A stretch of DNA of 57,793 nt from Verrucomicrobiia bacterium (lineage in GTDB: Bacteria; Verrucomicrobiota; Verrucomicrobiia; Limisphaerales; UBA8199): assembly GCA_035946615.1 (NCBI GenBank), contig DASYZB010000143.1, positions 1-57,793 of the forward strand. The letters run 5' to 3'. The notes under the pieces are model-generated. The model saw only the letters and a program-made list of their open reading frames with translations. It had not been told where the DNA came from and did not search any database. This document shows, piece after piece, positions 32,899 through 42,326 of the stretch. How positions within the stretch are numbered: the stretch's first letter is position 1; every line of letters starts with the position of its first letter. The position numbers and the translations under genes were made by a program.

Positions 32899-34388
32899 AT
32901 CTGGCCCTTCTGAGTCATGAATGGCTGGTGCTGGCTCTGGCCATTGGCTTGCTGCTGGTCGATTTGTGGGCGCCGCCTCGGGCGCGGCGCAATCTGGGTT
33001 ACGTGGCTGCCGCTGGGATTCTCGCTATCTTTCTCTACAGCGTTTTTTTCGTGCGGATTGCTGCTCAGCCGGACGCCGTTCCAAGCGCTTTCAATAATAT
33101 GTACCTCCTGGACGGCCTGGCGCTGTTTTTCAAACGCTTCTTTCTTCTCGCCGCGCTGCTCGTCCTGCTGATGTCGGTCGAGTTCGCCGAGCGCATCCAG
33201 GCAGGCATTGCCGAATTCTACGCCGTCATCCTGCTGGCGCTCATGGGAATGCTCTTTGCCTGTTCGGTGAACAATTTCGCGCTGCTATTCGTCTCGCTCG
33301 AACTGATTACGGTCTCCTTTTACGTCCTCACCAGCTTCGAGCGCGCCCGAACCACCTCGCTAGAGGCAGGGGTCAAATACCTCATTATCGGCGCGCTTTC
33401 CACCGGGTTTACTGTGTTTGGCATCGCCCTGGTTTATGGAATCTCGGGCAAACTCGATTTCGGCGACCTGGCGGCTGTGACGTCGCAGCATAGTGATAAC
33501 CACATCTTTCTGTTTGGGCTCTTGCTCGTGATGGTCGGACTGGGCTTTAAAATCGCCGCCTTCCCATTTCAAATCTGGGCGCCTGATGTCTATCAAGGCG
33601 CTCCGACACCGGCGACTGCGTTCCTGGCGGTAGGCTCAAAGGCAGCCGGGTTCGTGTTGCTCTTGCGGGTGTTGTTCCTGGCAGTTCCGGCCATCACGGT
33701 GCAATGGTCGAAACTCCTCATTGTGACCTCCGCTATCACGATTCTGTATGGCAACCTCTGCGCTATTCCGCAAAGGAACGTCAAACGCTTGCTCGGTTAT
33801 TCCAGCATCGCCCACGCGGGTTACATGCTCCTTGGCCTGGCGGCCATGGCTGCGGGCATTTCCAATACAGGCGAGGGCATCGGCGCAGGCGGCTCTGCAA
33901 TCCTCTATTATTTGAGCGGCTACCTCTTCACGGTGCTGGGGGCCTTCACAGTCATTTGCCTGGTCATGCGTCAGGCCGATGGGGAAGATGTCTCCACCCT
34001 GGCGGGGCTCGGCCAGCGTTCGCCTTTATTGGCGGCCACGATGACCCTGTCAATGGTTTCCCTGGCCGGCATCCCGCCAATGGCCGGTTTTTTCGGCAAA
34101 TTCCTGCTCATTAAGGCGGCCCTGGGTCAAGCCCAAGGCCCGGTGCAAAACGCGTTCTACGTTCTCGTCGCCATCGCCATCGCCGGGGTCGTGATGTCTC
34201 TCTACTACTATTTCGGCATCGTCCGCGCTATCTACTGGTCGCGCCAGGTGCCCGACTCGTCGCCTATCCCGATGTCCAGACCGATTCGCCTCTCGCTCTG
34301 CGTCTGTATCGCCGGGATGCTTTTTCTGGGCATCTATCCCAACCCGGTACTCAACCTCGCCTCACAGGCGATTAAAGCCTTGCACTAA
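32895..34388 (+). CDS. nuoN: NADH-quinone oxidoreductase subunit N
   Basis: NuoN is the antiporter-like pump next to NuoK. The 497-aa product starts MNLALLSHEW at 32895, overlapping the nuoM stop. An open frame extends further upstream, but it is a shadow of nuoM. Motifs are FVSLELITVSFYVLTSFERA (membrane Glu), PFQIWAPDVYQGAPTPATAF, LGYSSIAHAGYMLLGLAAMA and LAGIPPMAGFFGKFLLIKAA. It is the last gene of the operon; the strand changes 145 bp later. Confidence 0.97.
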   Translation: MNLALLSHEWLVLALAIGLLLVDLWAPPRARRNLGYVAAAGILAIFLYSVFFVRIAAQPDAVPSAFNNMYLLDGLALFFKRFFLLAALLVLLMSVEFAERIQAGIAEFYAVILLALMGMLFACSVNNFALLFVSLELITVSFYVLTSFERARTTSLEAGVKYLIIGALSTGFTVFGIALVYGISGKLDFGDLAAVTSQHSDNHIFLFGLLLVMVGLGFKIAAFPFQIWAPDVYQGAPTPATAFLAVGSKAAGFVLLLRVLFLAVPAITVQWSKLLIVTSAITILYGNLCAIPQRNVKRLLGYSSIAHAGYMLLGLAAMAAGISNTGEGIGAGGSAILYYLSGYLFTVLGAFTVICLVMRQADGEDVSTLAGLGQRSPLLAATMTLSMVSLAGIPPMAGFFGKFLLIKAALGQAQGPVQNAFYVLVAIAIAGVVMSLYYYFGIVRAIYWSRQVPDSSPIPMSRPIRLSLCVCIAGMLFLGIYPNPVLNLASQAIKALH

Positions 34389-34418
34389 GGGGGCCAGAAC
34401 GGAGCGCAAATGCCTGAT

Positions 34419-34521
34419 GGAGTGCGCCGGCAAAGCGCAGCGACGACGGCGCTTTTGCATGCTGCTGTGCCGAGCGCCCATCCAAAGCGGTGGCATCTCG
34501 CTTCGCTTGCCGCCGCACTCC
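34419..34521. repeat. Inverted pair of interspersed repeats between nuoN and the exonuclease gene
   Basis: The copy at 34419-34457 begins GGAGTGCGCCGGCAAAGCGC. The copy at 34482-34521, read on the minus strand, begins GGAGTGCGGCGGCAAGCGAA and ends in ACCGCTTTGG, so the two are inverted and roughly 75 percent alike. They fill most of the 144 bp between two convergent genes and could fold as a long imperfect hairpin, possibly ending transcription from both sides. Confidence 0.6.
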
Positions 34522-34532
34522 ACATGCTGCGC

Positions 34533-35066
34533 TTACCAGCTTACGGGCACGCTGAGCTTTTTGCCGAAGCGGTTGTGGTAATGGAGTTGGTGATTGTGAA
34601 TGCCAAACTCGTGAACCAGCCGGGTCAGCTTCACGTCGTAACAGCAATACTCGGCGATTTCCAGAAGCCGGCCTTGTCTGAACCAATCGATGGCCTGCAT
34701 TCCTTCAGCGGTTTTCTCGACCCCGAACGTCGCGCCGGCGATGGCGTCGAGTGAGAGCCGATGCTGGAGCCGGTTCTGCAAATCCAGCAGCAGGTCGAGC
34801 GTGGGCAGTTGGCGCAGGTCCAGCGCGGTATAACCGTGAAGGACCTCGTAATCGAACCGCAGATTGTTGAAGCCCACAATCAAGTCCGCCCGCTGCAATT
34901 CCCGCACCAGGTCATCGACCTGCCGTTCGTCATAAATCCGGTAACCCCCGCGCGCGGTGCTGTAGGTCACCCCGATACTCAATCCCATCCGGCTGATTTT
35001 GTCCCAACCGCCGACCTCCTCGGCCGACCGCTGGGTTTCCAGATCAAAATAGACAATATTCTTCAT
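34533..35066 (-). CDS. Ribonuclease H-like 3'-5' exonuclease domain protein
   Basis: The 177-aa product has the DEDD-type exonuclease pattern: VYFDLETQRSAEEVGGW (DxE at residues 8-10), LIVGFNNLRFDYEVLHGY (conserved Asp near 72) and IAEYCCYDVKLTRLVHEFG (last Asp near 145). This matches the RNase H-like domain of the YprB group. It is a single domain without helicase or zinc motifs, so it could act on DNA or RNA; the substrate is unknown. The ATG at 35066 is the natural start. Confidence 0.82.
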   Translation of the reverse strand: MKNIVYFDLETQRSAEEVGGWDKISRMGLSIGVTYSTARGGYRIYDERQVDDLVRELQRADLIVGFNNLRFDYEVLHGYTALDLRQLPTLDLLLDLQNRLQHRLSLDAIAGATFGVEKTAEGMQAIDWFRQGRLLEIAEYCCYDVKLTRLVHEFGIHNHQLHYHNRFGKKLSVPVSW

Positions 35067-35341
35067 CCTGCGTCGAGTTCGTGACGCGTGATTTTAAGCA
35101 GCGGCTCACCCAAGGCAAAAGGAAATTGAAACTCGTTTGAAGATCGCGTTAAAACCGCAGATGAACGCGGATGAACGCAGATAGAAAGTTAAATTCCAAT
35201 AATCCCAGCGCATCCTGCGGCGCGCCGTAATCCACCCGCGCTCGGTCGGGATCGGCGACGCGATTTGAGCTTGTCACCCGATTCGGGGTTTTGCTCCAAT
35301 CGGATGGATTGAGCAGTCAGCAAGCCGAGCGGAGTAACGCC

Positions 35342-38300
35342 ATGCGATGGACCGCACGTCGAGAGACATTCCCAAACCGAGAGGGAATGCATCTTCGCCG
35401 CCTGTTGACGGGTTGGCGAGAGTTGGCAGGGATGATGTGCCTGGCTTTGCTGCTGACGCTTTTGCCGGCGCTTGGCGCGCGCGGCGCACCTGCCGGCGCT
35501 GGCGTCGCGCAAGAGCCGGCGCCTGGCGTGAAATGCTGGCCATTAACCGTGCCTGCTGGCGGCAAACCGGGTTTCACACTGATGCCGGGCGCCAGCACCG
35601 GCATCCTGTTCACAAATGAGCTATCGTCTGCAGACGAAAACGCCAACCAGAATCTCTTGAATGGTTCCGGTCTGGCTTTGGGCGATTACGATGGCGATGG
35701 CTGGTGCGACATCTTCCTGTGCAACCTCGACGGCAGCAGCCGGCTCTATCGCAACCTGGGCGGCTGGAAATTTGAGGACGTGACCGAAGCAGCCGGCTTG
35801 GCCAATACCAACCTCCTGGCGCGCGGCGCGGTTTTTTCCGATGTGAACGGGGACGGATACCTGGACCTGTTGGTAACGTATTCCGGGAAAGGCACCCGTC
35901 TGTTTCTCAATGACGGGGCCGGCCATTTCCATGACGCGCGCGCCACTGAACTGGCGGACAATACCGGGAGCATGTCCATGGCCTTGGGCGACGTCAACGG
36001 CGACGGCTACCTCGATTTGTATGTGGCTAATTACGGTGAGAACACGATGCGCAGCGGCCTTAAGATCACCACCCGGATGGTGGACGGAAAGGAGCAGGTC
36101 ATCGGACGCTACCGCAACCGGCTCAAGATTATCAATGGCAAGCTCGTCGAGTACGGCGAGCCGGGTGCATTTTATTTGAATGATGGTCATGGGCGCTTCC
36201 AGAAGAAGTCGTGGACCGACGGCACGTTCAAAGATGAAACCGGCGCGCCCCTCCAGCAAGCGCCTCGGGACCTAAGCTTCACGGCTGTCATCCGCGACAT
36301 TAACCAGGACGGCAGGCCGGATATTTATGTTTGCAACGATTTCCAGGACCCGGACCGCCTATGGCTCGGCGACGGCCACGGTGGTTTCCGAGCCATTGCC
36401 CGCGAGGCGCTGCGCAGCATCCCTAATTTCTCGATGGCGGTCGATTTCGCCGATATCAATGGCGACGGCCTGGATGACTTCTTCGTGACGGACATGCTCA
36501 GCCGCTATCACTCCCTGCGCATGCGCGAGCTGCAACCCATGAGCCCCCCGCCCGCCTATACTCGCGAAGCGGCCTGGGACCGGCCCCAGGTGCGGCGCAA
36601 TTTCCTTTTTGTAAATCGCGGCGACGGTTCCTATGCCGACATTGCCAATTATGCCGGCGTAGCGGCCTCCGACTGGTCCTGGTGCACCGCTTTTCTTGAT
36701 GTCGATCTCGATGGCTATCCGGATATTCTGGTCGGCAACGGGCATTACTATGACACCCAGGACCTGGATGCTATCGAGCGCTCCAAGGCCTTAACCTCGG
36801 CTCAGCGCAACGACGGACGAACCCTGCTCTCGCTTTTTCCCCACCTTTTCATCCCGAATGTCGCCTTCCATAACCGGGGTGATTTCACGTTCGAGGAGCG
36901 CGGCCAGGCCTGGGGTTTTGATTCTACACAGGTTTCTCAGAGCATCGGTTTGGCGGATTTGGATAATGATGGAGACCTGGATGTGGTGGTGAACTGTTTG
37001 CGCGGCCAGGCCCTGGTTTATCGGAATAATTGCTCGGCCCCGCGAATCGCGGTGCGCCTGAAAGGCCGTGCGCCAAACACCCGCGGAATTGGAGCGCGCA
37101 TCAAGCTGCTTGGCGGCGCGGTGCCGGTCCAGTCGCAGGAGATGACTTGCGGGAGCCGGTTCCTTGCAGGGGATGCCCCGTTACGGACGTTTGCCGCCGG
37201 CAACGGCAATGGGTCCATGACACTCGAAATCACCTGGCGCAGCGGCAAGCAAAGCGTTGTCCGGGGAATCAAGGCCAACTATCTCTATGAAATCGATGAG
37301 ACGACCGTCCCTGCCGCGCCCGCGCCCGCAACAGTTCAACAAATCATTAGCCTTTTTGAAGATGTAAGCCCCGCGCTTGGACACCGACATACCGACCCGC
37401 CTTTTGACGATTTCAGCCGTCAATTGCTACTGCCCCGGCGCTTAAGCCAGCTCGGACCGGGCGTCGCCTGGGTCGATCTCGATGGCGATGGCCGGGATGA
37501 TTTGGTCATCGGCGGCGGGCGCGGCACACCATTAGGAATCTACCTGAATGAAGGTCAAGGCCGCTGGAGGCGAGTTGAGAACGGATTGCCCAGCGGCCTT
37601 GCGGATGACTCCGCCGGGATAGTGGGCGGTGTTCTCAAATCCGGCCAAACCACCTTGTTGGTCGGGCTTGCTAATTACGAGCGCGAGCAAACCAATGGCC
37701 CCTCCGTGCTGCGCTTTAACTTTGCCGGACGCGCCGTGACGAACGAGACTTGCCTCGCGGGTCTTGGCGCCAGCACTGGGCCGCTTGCTTTAGCTGATGC
37801 TTTTGGCAACGGTTCCCTGGCGTTGTTTGTTGGGGGGAGGTTGGAGCCGGGGCGCTACCCCGAGCCTGCCGACTCGCATCTGTTTATCAACAAAGACGGT
37901 CAGTGGAAGCCGGATAGCCCCACCGACGCGCTTCTCGCCAAAGCCGGATTGGTGACCGGCGCCGTATTCAGTGACTTGGAGGGTGACGGCTTTCCGGACC
38001 TGGTTTTGTCGTGTGAGTGGGGACCGATTCGCGTATTCCGTAATGATCGCGGCCAGTTCCGGCCTTGGGACATTCCACTAATTCAAGCTCCGTCGAGCGC
38101 CAAGGGAATATCCGGGTTTGCTTCAAGGGCATCGAAGCTCAGCGACCTCCCGGGATTGTGGACTTGCGTGGCCAGCGGCGACTTCGACGGTGATGGCCGG
38201 ATGGACCTGGTCATTGGGAATTGGGGTCTTAACAGTTCCTATCAACAGGTCGCCCCTGGTCCCTGGTACCTTTATTATGGCGATTTCAACCAGGATGGCG

Positions 38301-39151
38301 TGGTGCATTTGATCGAGGCCAACCACGATGCGGCCTTGAACCAGGTGGTCCCGTGGCGGGACATGCTTTTTATGGAAAAGGACCTGCCCTGGTTGCGCGC
38401 TCGCTTCCCCACACACGCCGCGTACTCACAGGCTTCCTTAAATGACATCCTGGGCGACCTTATGCCCCGGGCGCGCGTTCTCAAAGCCGAGTTTCTGGGG
38501 TCCATCCTGCTGTTGAATCGAGGCGATAAATTCGAAGTCAAACTGCTGCCTGCTGAAGTTCAATGGTCGCCTGCAATGGGTTTAGCCGTTGGAGACCTCG
38601 ATGGCGACGGGCATGAAGACTTATTTGTAAGCCAGAATTACTTCGCCGTGCGGCCAGAGGATGCCCGCTTGGACGCCGGGCGAGGACTGTTGTTGCGCGG
38701 GGATGGGCGGGGCGGATTTTCACCCGTCGCCGGCCAGGATAGCGGGATTCGGGTATATGGTGAACAGCGCGGATGCGCTGTGGCCGATTACGACGGGGAT
38801 GGGCGCCTGGACCTGGTGGTGACCCAGAACGGCGGGGAGACAAAGCTCTACCATAATCGAGGCGCCAGGCCAGGGTTGCGTGTGCGCCTCGATGGTCGGG
38901 AGGGCAACAGGGCAGGCATTGGGGCAGTGATGCGGCTGCAGTTCAACTCGAGGATGGGCCCAGCCCGCGAGGTGCATGCCGGCAGTGGATTCTGGTCACA
39001 GGATAGCGTGACACAAGTGATGGCAACACCGGAGACGCCCAGCCAAATCTGGATTCGCTGGCCTGGCGGCAGAACAACAACAAGCCCAATACCGGCGGGG
39101 GCAACAGAGATTCGGGTGGATGATAAAGGGACTCTGAGAACTAATCGCTAG
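35342..39151 (+). CDS. Large exported FG-GAP/ASPIC-UnbV (CRTAC1-type) protein
   Basis: The product is about 1269 aa. A GGAG eight bases upstream supports the ATG at 35342; the frame is open back to 35291, and an ATG at 35387 is also possible. A hydrophobic segment near residues 30-47 looks like a signal peptide with a long basic start. The rest is two tandem modules of FG-GAP (VCBS-like) repeats rich in calcium-type DxDGDGxxD motifs (DYDGDGWCDIF, DVNGDGYLDLLV). Each module ends in an ASPIC/UnbV domain (NTRGIGARIKLLGG and NRAGIGAVMRLQFN). It is probably a secreted or surface beta-propeller protein for binding; the ligand is unknown. Confidence 0.88.
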   Translation: MRWTARRETFPNREGMHLRRLLTGWRELAGMMCLALLLTLLPALGARGAPAGAGVAQEPAPGVKCWPLTVPAGGKPGFTLMPGASTGILFTNELSSADENANQNLLNGSGLALGDYDGDGWCDIFLCNLDGSSRLYRNLGGWKFEDVTEAAGLANTNLLARGAVFSDVNGDGYLDLLVTYSGKGTRLFLNDGAGHFHDARATELADNTGSMSMALGDVNGDGYLDLYVANYGENTMRSGLKITTRMVDGKEQVIGRYRNRLKIINGKLVEYGEPGAFYLNDGHGRFQKKSWTDGTFKDETGAPLQQAPRDLSFTAVIRDINQDGRPDIYVCNDFQDPDRLWLGDGHGGFRAIAREALRSIPNFSMAVDFADINGDGLDDFFVTDMLSRYHSLRMRELQPMSPPPAYTREAAWDRPQVRRNFLFVNRGDGSYADIANYAGVAASDWSWCTAFLDVDLDGYPDILVGNGHYYDTQDLDAIERSKALTSAQRNDGRTLLSLFPHLFIPNVAFHNRGDFTFEERGQAWGFDSTQVSQSIGLADLDNDGDLDVVVNCLRGQALVYRNNCSAPRIAVRLKGRAPNTRGIGARIKLLGGAVPVQSQEMTCGSRFLAGDAPLRTFAAGNGNGSMTLEITWRSGKQSVVRGIKANYLYEIDETTVPAAPAPATVQQIISLFEDVSPALGHRHTDPPFDDFSRQLLLPRRLSQLGPGVAWVDLDGDGRDDLVIGGGRGTPLGIYLNEGQGRWRRVENGLPSGLADDSAGIVGGVLKSGQTTLLVGLANYEREQTNGPSVLRFNFAGRAVTNETCLAGLGASTGPLALADAFGNGSLALFVGGRLEPGRYPEPADSHLFINKDGQWKPDSPTDALLAKAGLVTGAVFSDLEGDGFPDLVLSCEWGPIRVFRNDRGQFRPWDIPLIQAPSSAKGISGFASRASKLSDLPGLWTCVASGDFDGDGRMDLVIGNWGLNSSYQQVAPGPWYLYYGDFNQDGVVHLIEANHDAALNQVVPWRDMLFMEKDLPWLRARFPTHAAYSQASLNDILGDLMPRARVLKAEFLGSILLLNRGDKFEVKLLPAEVQWSPAMGLAVGDLDGDGHEDLFVSQNYFAVRPEDARLDAGRGLLLRGDGRGGFSPVAGQDSGIRVYGEQRGCAVADYDGDGRLDLVVTQNGGETKLYHNRGARPGLRVRLDGREGNRAGIGAVMRLQFNSRMGPAREVHAGSGFWSQDSVTQVMATPETPSQIWIRWPGGRTTTSPIPAGATEIRVDDKGTLRTNR

Positions 39152-39160
39152 TATCGAGCA

Positions 39161-40030
39161 TTACTGGTTGGAGAAAGGTTCCAAGGGCGGCTGAGTCCTC
39201 GCCTGAGCGCGCGCCTGTTTTGCTTTCGCCAGTAATCTCGAGGCGGGTTCAAAATCCGGTTTCAGGCGCAGCGTGGCCTCAAACTCGCTGACAGCGCCAT
39301 CCAAGTCTTGCTGGCTCAGGCGGGCCGCGCCTAGATTGTAGTGGGCTTCCACGTAATCGGGCTTGAGGCGGATCGCGTCGGCAAAAGCGGCTATGGCCTC
39401 ATCCGTTTTGTGCTGCCGCGCCAAAGCGTGCCCAAGATTATTGTAAGCCATGGGGTCCTCGGGATCGATTTGGAGCGCCGCCCGGAAATGTGTGATTGCA
39501 TCGTCCAGTTTCCCATCTGCCAGGAGCAGATTCCCCAGGTTATTGTGCGCTTCGGCGTAATCGGGATAAATCTTCAGCGCCTCGGCGTATTCCCGCTCTG
39601 CTGCTGCGCGCTCGCCTTTCCTGGCCAGGGCCAAACCCAGGTCGTAATGGGCATCTTCATCGTTGGGGTTGAGCTTCACGGCTTGTTGAAGCTTAACCAC
39701 GGCTGCATCGGCGTCTCCCTGCTTCAAAAGCGTTGTTCCCTCGTTGATCAGTTGGTCAGCAGCCTCTTTAGGCAACGGCTTCGGGCGGGGGCCGGGCGCC
39801 GCGCGCGGCTGAACGGCATTTTGGGTCATTGTGCCGGGGTGCAATGCGGGACCATTGGGCGCCGTTGTAAAGTGAGTCCCTTCCGCCGGCCCTCCCCTGT
39901 GGCGCAACGCAACCAATGCTAACACCAAAACCCCCTCCGTAACCAGAAGCCACCACAATCCGCTGGGACAGAATCCAGGTTGCTTTGTTTGCAATCTGCT
40001 CTTGAGCTGCGCGGATTTGAGCTTACCCAC
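39161..40030 (-). CDS. Membrane-anchored TPR protein
   Basis: The 289-aa product has one N-terminal membrane segment (about residues 25-43, LWWLLVTEGVLVLALVAL), then a Pro-rich linker. Five tetratricopeptide repeats follow from about residue 90 to 270, with repeats such as EDAHYDLGLALARKGERAAA and AEAHNNLGNLLLADGKLDDA. TPR arrays hold protein partners; the partner is not evident. It is convergent with the FG-GAP gene, the two stops being only 9 bp apart, and 24 bp from the rhomboid gene upstream, with which it may be cotranscribed. Confidence 0.88.
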   Translation of the reverse strand: MGKLKSAQLKSRLQTKQPGFCPSGLWWLLVTEGVLVLALVALRHRGGPAEGTHFTTAPNGPALHPGTMTQNAVQPRAAPGPRPKPLPKEAADQLINEGTTLLKQGDADAAVVKLQQAVKLNPNDEDAHYDLGLALARKGERAAAEREYAEALKIYPDYAEAHNNLGNLLLADGKLDDAITHFRAALQIDPEDPMAYNNLGHALARQHKTDEAIAAFADAIRLKPDYVEAHYNLGAARLSQQDLDGAVSEFEATLRLKPDFEPASRLLAKAKQARAQARTQPPLEPFSNQ

Positions 40031-40054
40031 TGAATTGTTCTGCCATTAGCAGTG

Positions 40055-40933
40055 TTAGCGCCGGATTTTTTCCCGGGCGGCTTCCAGGATGCCCCGCTCG
40101 CGCTCAGTCAGGCTTTGAATGCCATGGGCGGAGATTTTATCGAGAATCGGATCGACTTCTTTGCTCAGAAATTCGTCGCGCGGCAATTCTTCTTCGGTTT
40201 TGCTGCGGCTCCAGCGCCCGCTGGAACTCGACCCAACCTTCACCAGCCGGCGCGGGGTTTGTGTTCCCACGCGCCGCAGGCGTGGCCAGTGGAAATTCCA
40301 ATGCATGGCGTAGCGAACAAACGCGAGGCCGGTCAGCATGCCGCCCAGGTGGGCTGCGTCCGCAATATGCACCCCGGTGGTGCTGTTTTCCGGGCTCAGC
40401 AGCCCAATGACCACCAGCACCCCGCAGAGCACCAGGAGGTACTTTGCTCGAATCGGAATAATGAAGAACAGCAAAATGACACGGTCGGGAAAAAGCAGGG
40501 CGAAGGCGGCCACCAGCCCAAAAGCCGCAGCGGATGCCCCCAAAACCGGCGCGGCAAACCAGCGCCCCAGGAACAGGCCCGCAAGCGTTTGCACCAGACC
40601 GCCTATGATCCCGCTGGAAAAATAAAGCGCCACAAAAGCTTTGCGCCCCAGGGCCTCTTCGACCTCCTGCCCGAAAACATAAATAGCCCAGCAATTGAAC
40701 AGCAGGTGAAGCACGCCGACGTGCATGAATTCGTAGGTGATCAACTGCCACACATACCCATGCTTCAGTCCGTCCAGGCTCAGAGCAAAGTAGTCATTAA
40801 CGGGGAAACTCGTAAATTGCTGCAAGGCCAACTGGAGCACGAAAACAGCCACGTTCACCATCAGCAGCAACACCGTAATCGACCGTCTCGCATCGAACGG
40901 CGACTGGCGCATATAATAGCGGTCCTCTAACAT
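40055..40933 (-). CDS. Rhomboid family intramembrane serine protease
   Basis: The 292-aa protein has six membrane segments and the rhomboid core: HLLFNCWAIYVFGQEVE with the oxyanion Asn, then S134 in LGASAAAFG and H195 in ADAAHLGGMLTG as the Ser-His dyad. The usual GxSG is GASA here, so the Gly after Ser is Ala; this occurs in some members and activity is plausible but not certain. A hydrophilic cytoplasmic tail of about 80 residues follows, ending TERERGILEAAREKIRR. Confidence 0.88.
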   Translation of the reverse strand: MLEDRYYMRQSPFDARRSITVLLLMVNVAVFVLQLALQQFTSFPVNDYFALSLDGLKHGYVWQLITYEFMHVGVLHLLFNCWAIYVFGQEVEEALGRKAFVALYFSSGIIGGLVQTLAGLFLGRWFAAPVLGASAAAFGLVAAFALLFPDRVILLFFIIPIRAKYLLVLCGVLVVIGLLSPENSTTGVHIADAAHLGGMLTGLAFVRYAMHWNFHWPRLRRVGTQTPRRLVKVGSSSSGRWSRSKTEEELPRDEFLSKEVDPILDKISAHGIQSLTERERGILEAAREKIRR

Positions 40934-41021
40934 ATTGACTGGCTTAACCTAGTCGCGGAGCAAAGATTTTTCAAACTGGCTTTTGACCCGACAGCGATTG
41001 AACAGGCTTTCGGCACATTTA

Positions 41022-42086
41022 TTACGTGTTCCTCCAGCCGGTTCCCAGGGTTTGAAGGGAAAATCCATCTTTGGTTTCAGAAGCCACCAGCGTGCGCATC
41101 CCTGGCCGCAGCCCGCCAACATGCTGATGCCCCTCCTGGCCGAGGGTCAGCAGGGCCGTCGAGAGGGCGTCGGTCTCGGTTGCCGAAACGCAGGCAACGG
41201 CGGCCAAAACCGCGCCGGCCGCCGGCCATCCGGTGCGCGGGTCGAGGATATGGCCGTAGGTCTTGCCTTCAGCTTGGAAAGATTTTCCCCAAACAGCCGA
41301 GACAGACAGAGCCTCGTCCCGGAGTGAGATCGAGATAAATAACTCCGAATGCGATGCCGCGCCCAGTTGGGGACTTTCGGCAGAGGACAAAGCCGCCGAT
41401 AATGGGGGTCTGTCTGGGGAGAAGGCGGGCCTTAGAACCGCACAAGAGCCGGTTTCGGGAGATTCTTGAGGCGCCACGCGGCTCGCTGGATGTTCGATGG
41501 CCACCTGCCAGGCATCGGCTCCGGGTGGTTGCCCCAAGGCGTAGATGGTGCTGGTGCCCCCGTGAATCAGGGCATTGGTCACGCCCGTTTCGCGCAGCAC
41601 ATCCGCGGCTCGCTGGATGGCATATCCCTTGCCTATCGCCCCCAGATCAATCATCACGCCCTCGCGCGCGAAACGGACCGTCACATTCTCCGGGTCCAGC
41701 AGGACCAATCCCATGCCTACCTTGGCACGAGCCTCGGCAATTTGACCTGGGGATGGCAAGCTGCCGGACCCGCCCATAAAACCCCAGCATCGCACCAGAG
41801 GCGCAATAGTGATGTCAAAGGCGCCTCCGGTTTCCTGGTGCAATCGCCTGGCGTGCTCGAGCAGGCGAAAGAGCGGGGGTGTTACACGCACCACTTCTCG
41901 CGCCGCGCGCGCATTGAGACGGGCGATTTCGCTGCTGGGCCGATAAAGGCTAAGCTGGGCTTCCAGCCGGTCGATTTCATCGAGGGCTTCTTCGCCAGCC
42001 GCCCGTAAGCTCACCGGGTTGTCCCCGTGTAACACAAGCTCAAATCGGGTTGCCATGGCATGCCGCGCGAGAGTGACAGTGGGCAT
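41022..42086 (-). CDS. apbE: FAD:protein FMN transferase
   Basis: ApbE flavinylates target proteins by moving FMN from FAD to a Thr or Ser. The 354-aa product has HAMATRFELVLHG at the start, GVMIDLGAIGKGYAIQRAAD and IHGGTSTIYALG. The late HILDPRTGWPAAGAVLAAVA carries the magnesium-binding region. I chose the ATG at 42086, backed by AAGGA seven bases upstream. Between the Ile-rich core and the C-terminus there is a Pro/Ser/Ala-rich insertion of about 45 residues (starting SRVAPQESPETGS), unusual for the family. No signal peptide is visible. No clear substrate gene is nearby. Confidence 0.9.
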   Translation of the reverse strand: MPTVTLARHAMATRFELVLHGDNPVSLRAAGEEALDEIDRLEAQLSLYRPSSEIARLNARAAREVVRVTPPLFRLLEHARRLHQETGGAFDITIAPLVRCWGFMGGSGSLPSPGQIAEARAKVGMGLVLLDPENVTVRFAREGVMIDLGAIGKGYAIQRAADVLRETGVTNALIHGGTSTIYALGQPPGADAWQVAIEHPASRVAPQESPETGSCAVLRPAFSPDRPPLSAALSSAESPQLGAASHSELFISISLRDEALSVSAVWGKSFQAEGKTYGHILDPRTGWPAAGAVLAAVACVSATETDALSTALLTLGQEGHQHVGGLRPGMRTLVASETKDGFSLQTLGTGWRNT

Positions 42087-42326
42087 AAAGGCATCCTTAT
42101 CGCAAGGCCGCAAAGAAGCACAGGCGCAACGAGTTTCCGCACTCAAACGGACAGAATCGCGGCGCGGCACAGCCACAACCGAAAGGACAGAGCCGTAACA
42201 AAGTCACCGGCGTCGGGGGCAAAGAACGCCGGCTACACCCAGCGGAGGAAAAACCCCTTTTGTGTGAGGCTAATCCAGCCCCGCGTTGCGCCTCCGCACC
42301 TTTGGGTCTCTGCGTTGAATCCTTGC

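Noticed and set aside
40052-40930. 292-codon plus-strand frame antisense to the rhomboid gene
   Set aside because: The minus-strand frame has the rhomboid dyad and membrane segments; the plus-strand frame is a mirror shadow.
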